A stretch of DNA of 64,000 nt from Spirodela intermedia (taxonomy: Eukaryota > Streptophyta > Magnoliopsida > Alismatales > Araceae). The stretch is from the NCBI GenBank assembly GCA_902729315.2, contig LR746269.1, positions 5,425,501 to 5,489,500 on the forward strand. The letters run 5' to 3'. The notes beneath the pieces are model-generated. The model saw only the letters and a list, made by a program, of their open reading frames with translations, did no database searches and had not been told where the DNA came from. Made by a program: the position numbers and the translations under genes. Positions 63,894 to 64,000 of this stretch are shown here, one piece after another (the stretch's first letter is position 1; every line of letters starts with the position of its first letter).

Positions 63894-64000
63894 ATGTCGG
63901 GATGGGACGAGGGATCGGTGTTCTACAGCGACCAGGCGCAGTTCCCGCGCGGAGGCGGTGACCCCGACCAGGGCAACCTCACGCGCCACTCCGCCCTCCG
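63894..64000 (+). CDS. MCM5: MCM5 replication licensing factor, N-terminus (cut by window end)
   Basis: MCM5 is a subunit of the MCM2-7 replicative helicase, loaded at origins in G1. Only the first 35 codons and two further bases are present. The start [18 protein letters not shown] is the characteristic plant MCM5 N-terminus, and RHSALR begins the conserved helix after a short Gly/Asp-rich variable stretch. The ATG lies in a GA-rich leader, with no earlier in-frame start nearby. The frame runs off the edge of the window, so nothing can be said about the AAA+ domain. The gene lies on the DCL4 strand, 1.76 kb past its stop. Confidence 0.88.
   Translation, partial: MSGWDEGSVFYSDQAQFPRGGGDPDQGNLTRHSAL

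Overview
The window is nuclear DNA from a flowering plant. Genes are split by GT-AG introns, intergenic DNA is AT-rich, and Ty1/copia retrotransposons primed by initiator tRNA-Met are abundant. Wording of the Dicer-like protein is close to what I recall of monocot DCL4, but I cannot fix the lineage from this window. No tRNA, rRNA, CRISPR array or bacterial-type feature was seen.

Layout. (1) 1-2393: the 3' end of a decayed plus-strand copia element with part of an LTR, AT-rich sequence, then a sharply GC-rich island (about 1480-1960). (2) 2394-3200, minus: a one-exon gene for a 268-residue protein with a PNRC-type proline-rich motif near its C-terminus, suggesting an mRNA-decapping cofactor. 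(3) 3912-7617, minus: an 11-exon plastid aspartate aminotransferase gene (ASP5 type, 466 residues). (4) 7618-8765: the divergent promoter interval between ASP5 and DCL4. (5) 8766-62134, plus: a 25-exon DCL4 (Dicer-like 4) gene. Its 1595-residue frame is open across every exon join I made: helicase, dimerisation domain, PAZ, two RNase III domains and two dsRBDs. It covers about 53 kb because its introns are full of retrotransposons. (6) 62135-63893: a GA-repeat-rich interval with an E2F-type promoter. (7) 63894-64000, plus: the first 35 codons of MCM5, cut by the window edge.

Retrotransposon architecture. DCL4 intron 16 (29079-44366) holds a three-element nest. Copia A (29523-44146, minus, TSD GTATC) is interrupted by copia B (31442-36334, minus, TSD GTATT) and copia C (37586-42315, minus, degraded TSD). 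Removing B and C leaves about 5.0 kb for A, a normal copia length. Intron 19 (47658-57900) holds a decayed plus-strand copia E split by a minus-strand copia D (49963-54998). Older copia and Ty3/gypsy-like fragments and lone LTRs lie in introns 6, 9, 10, 11 and 21. All polyproteins I examined are broken.

Functional view. DCL4 makes 21-nt siRNAs from long dsRNA (trans-acting siRNA and antiviral pathways). Here its own transcription unit crosses many kilobases of mostly antisense retroelement. The neighbours are housekeeping genes (plastid amino acid metabolism, replication licensing) with no evident pathway link to DCL4. I found no wholly new system. The most notable points are the intact DCL4 reading frame inside nested retroelements, the paired small 3' introns that leave a frame-preserving retention isoform, the PNRC-like gene, and the unexplained GC-rich island.
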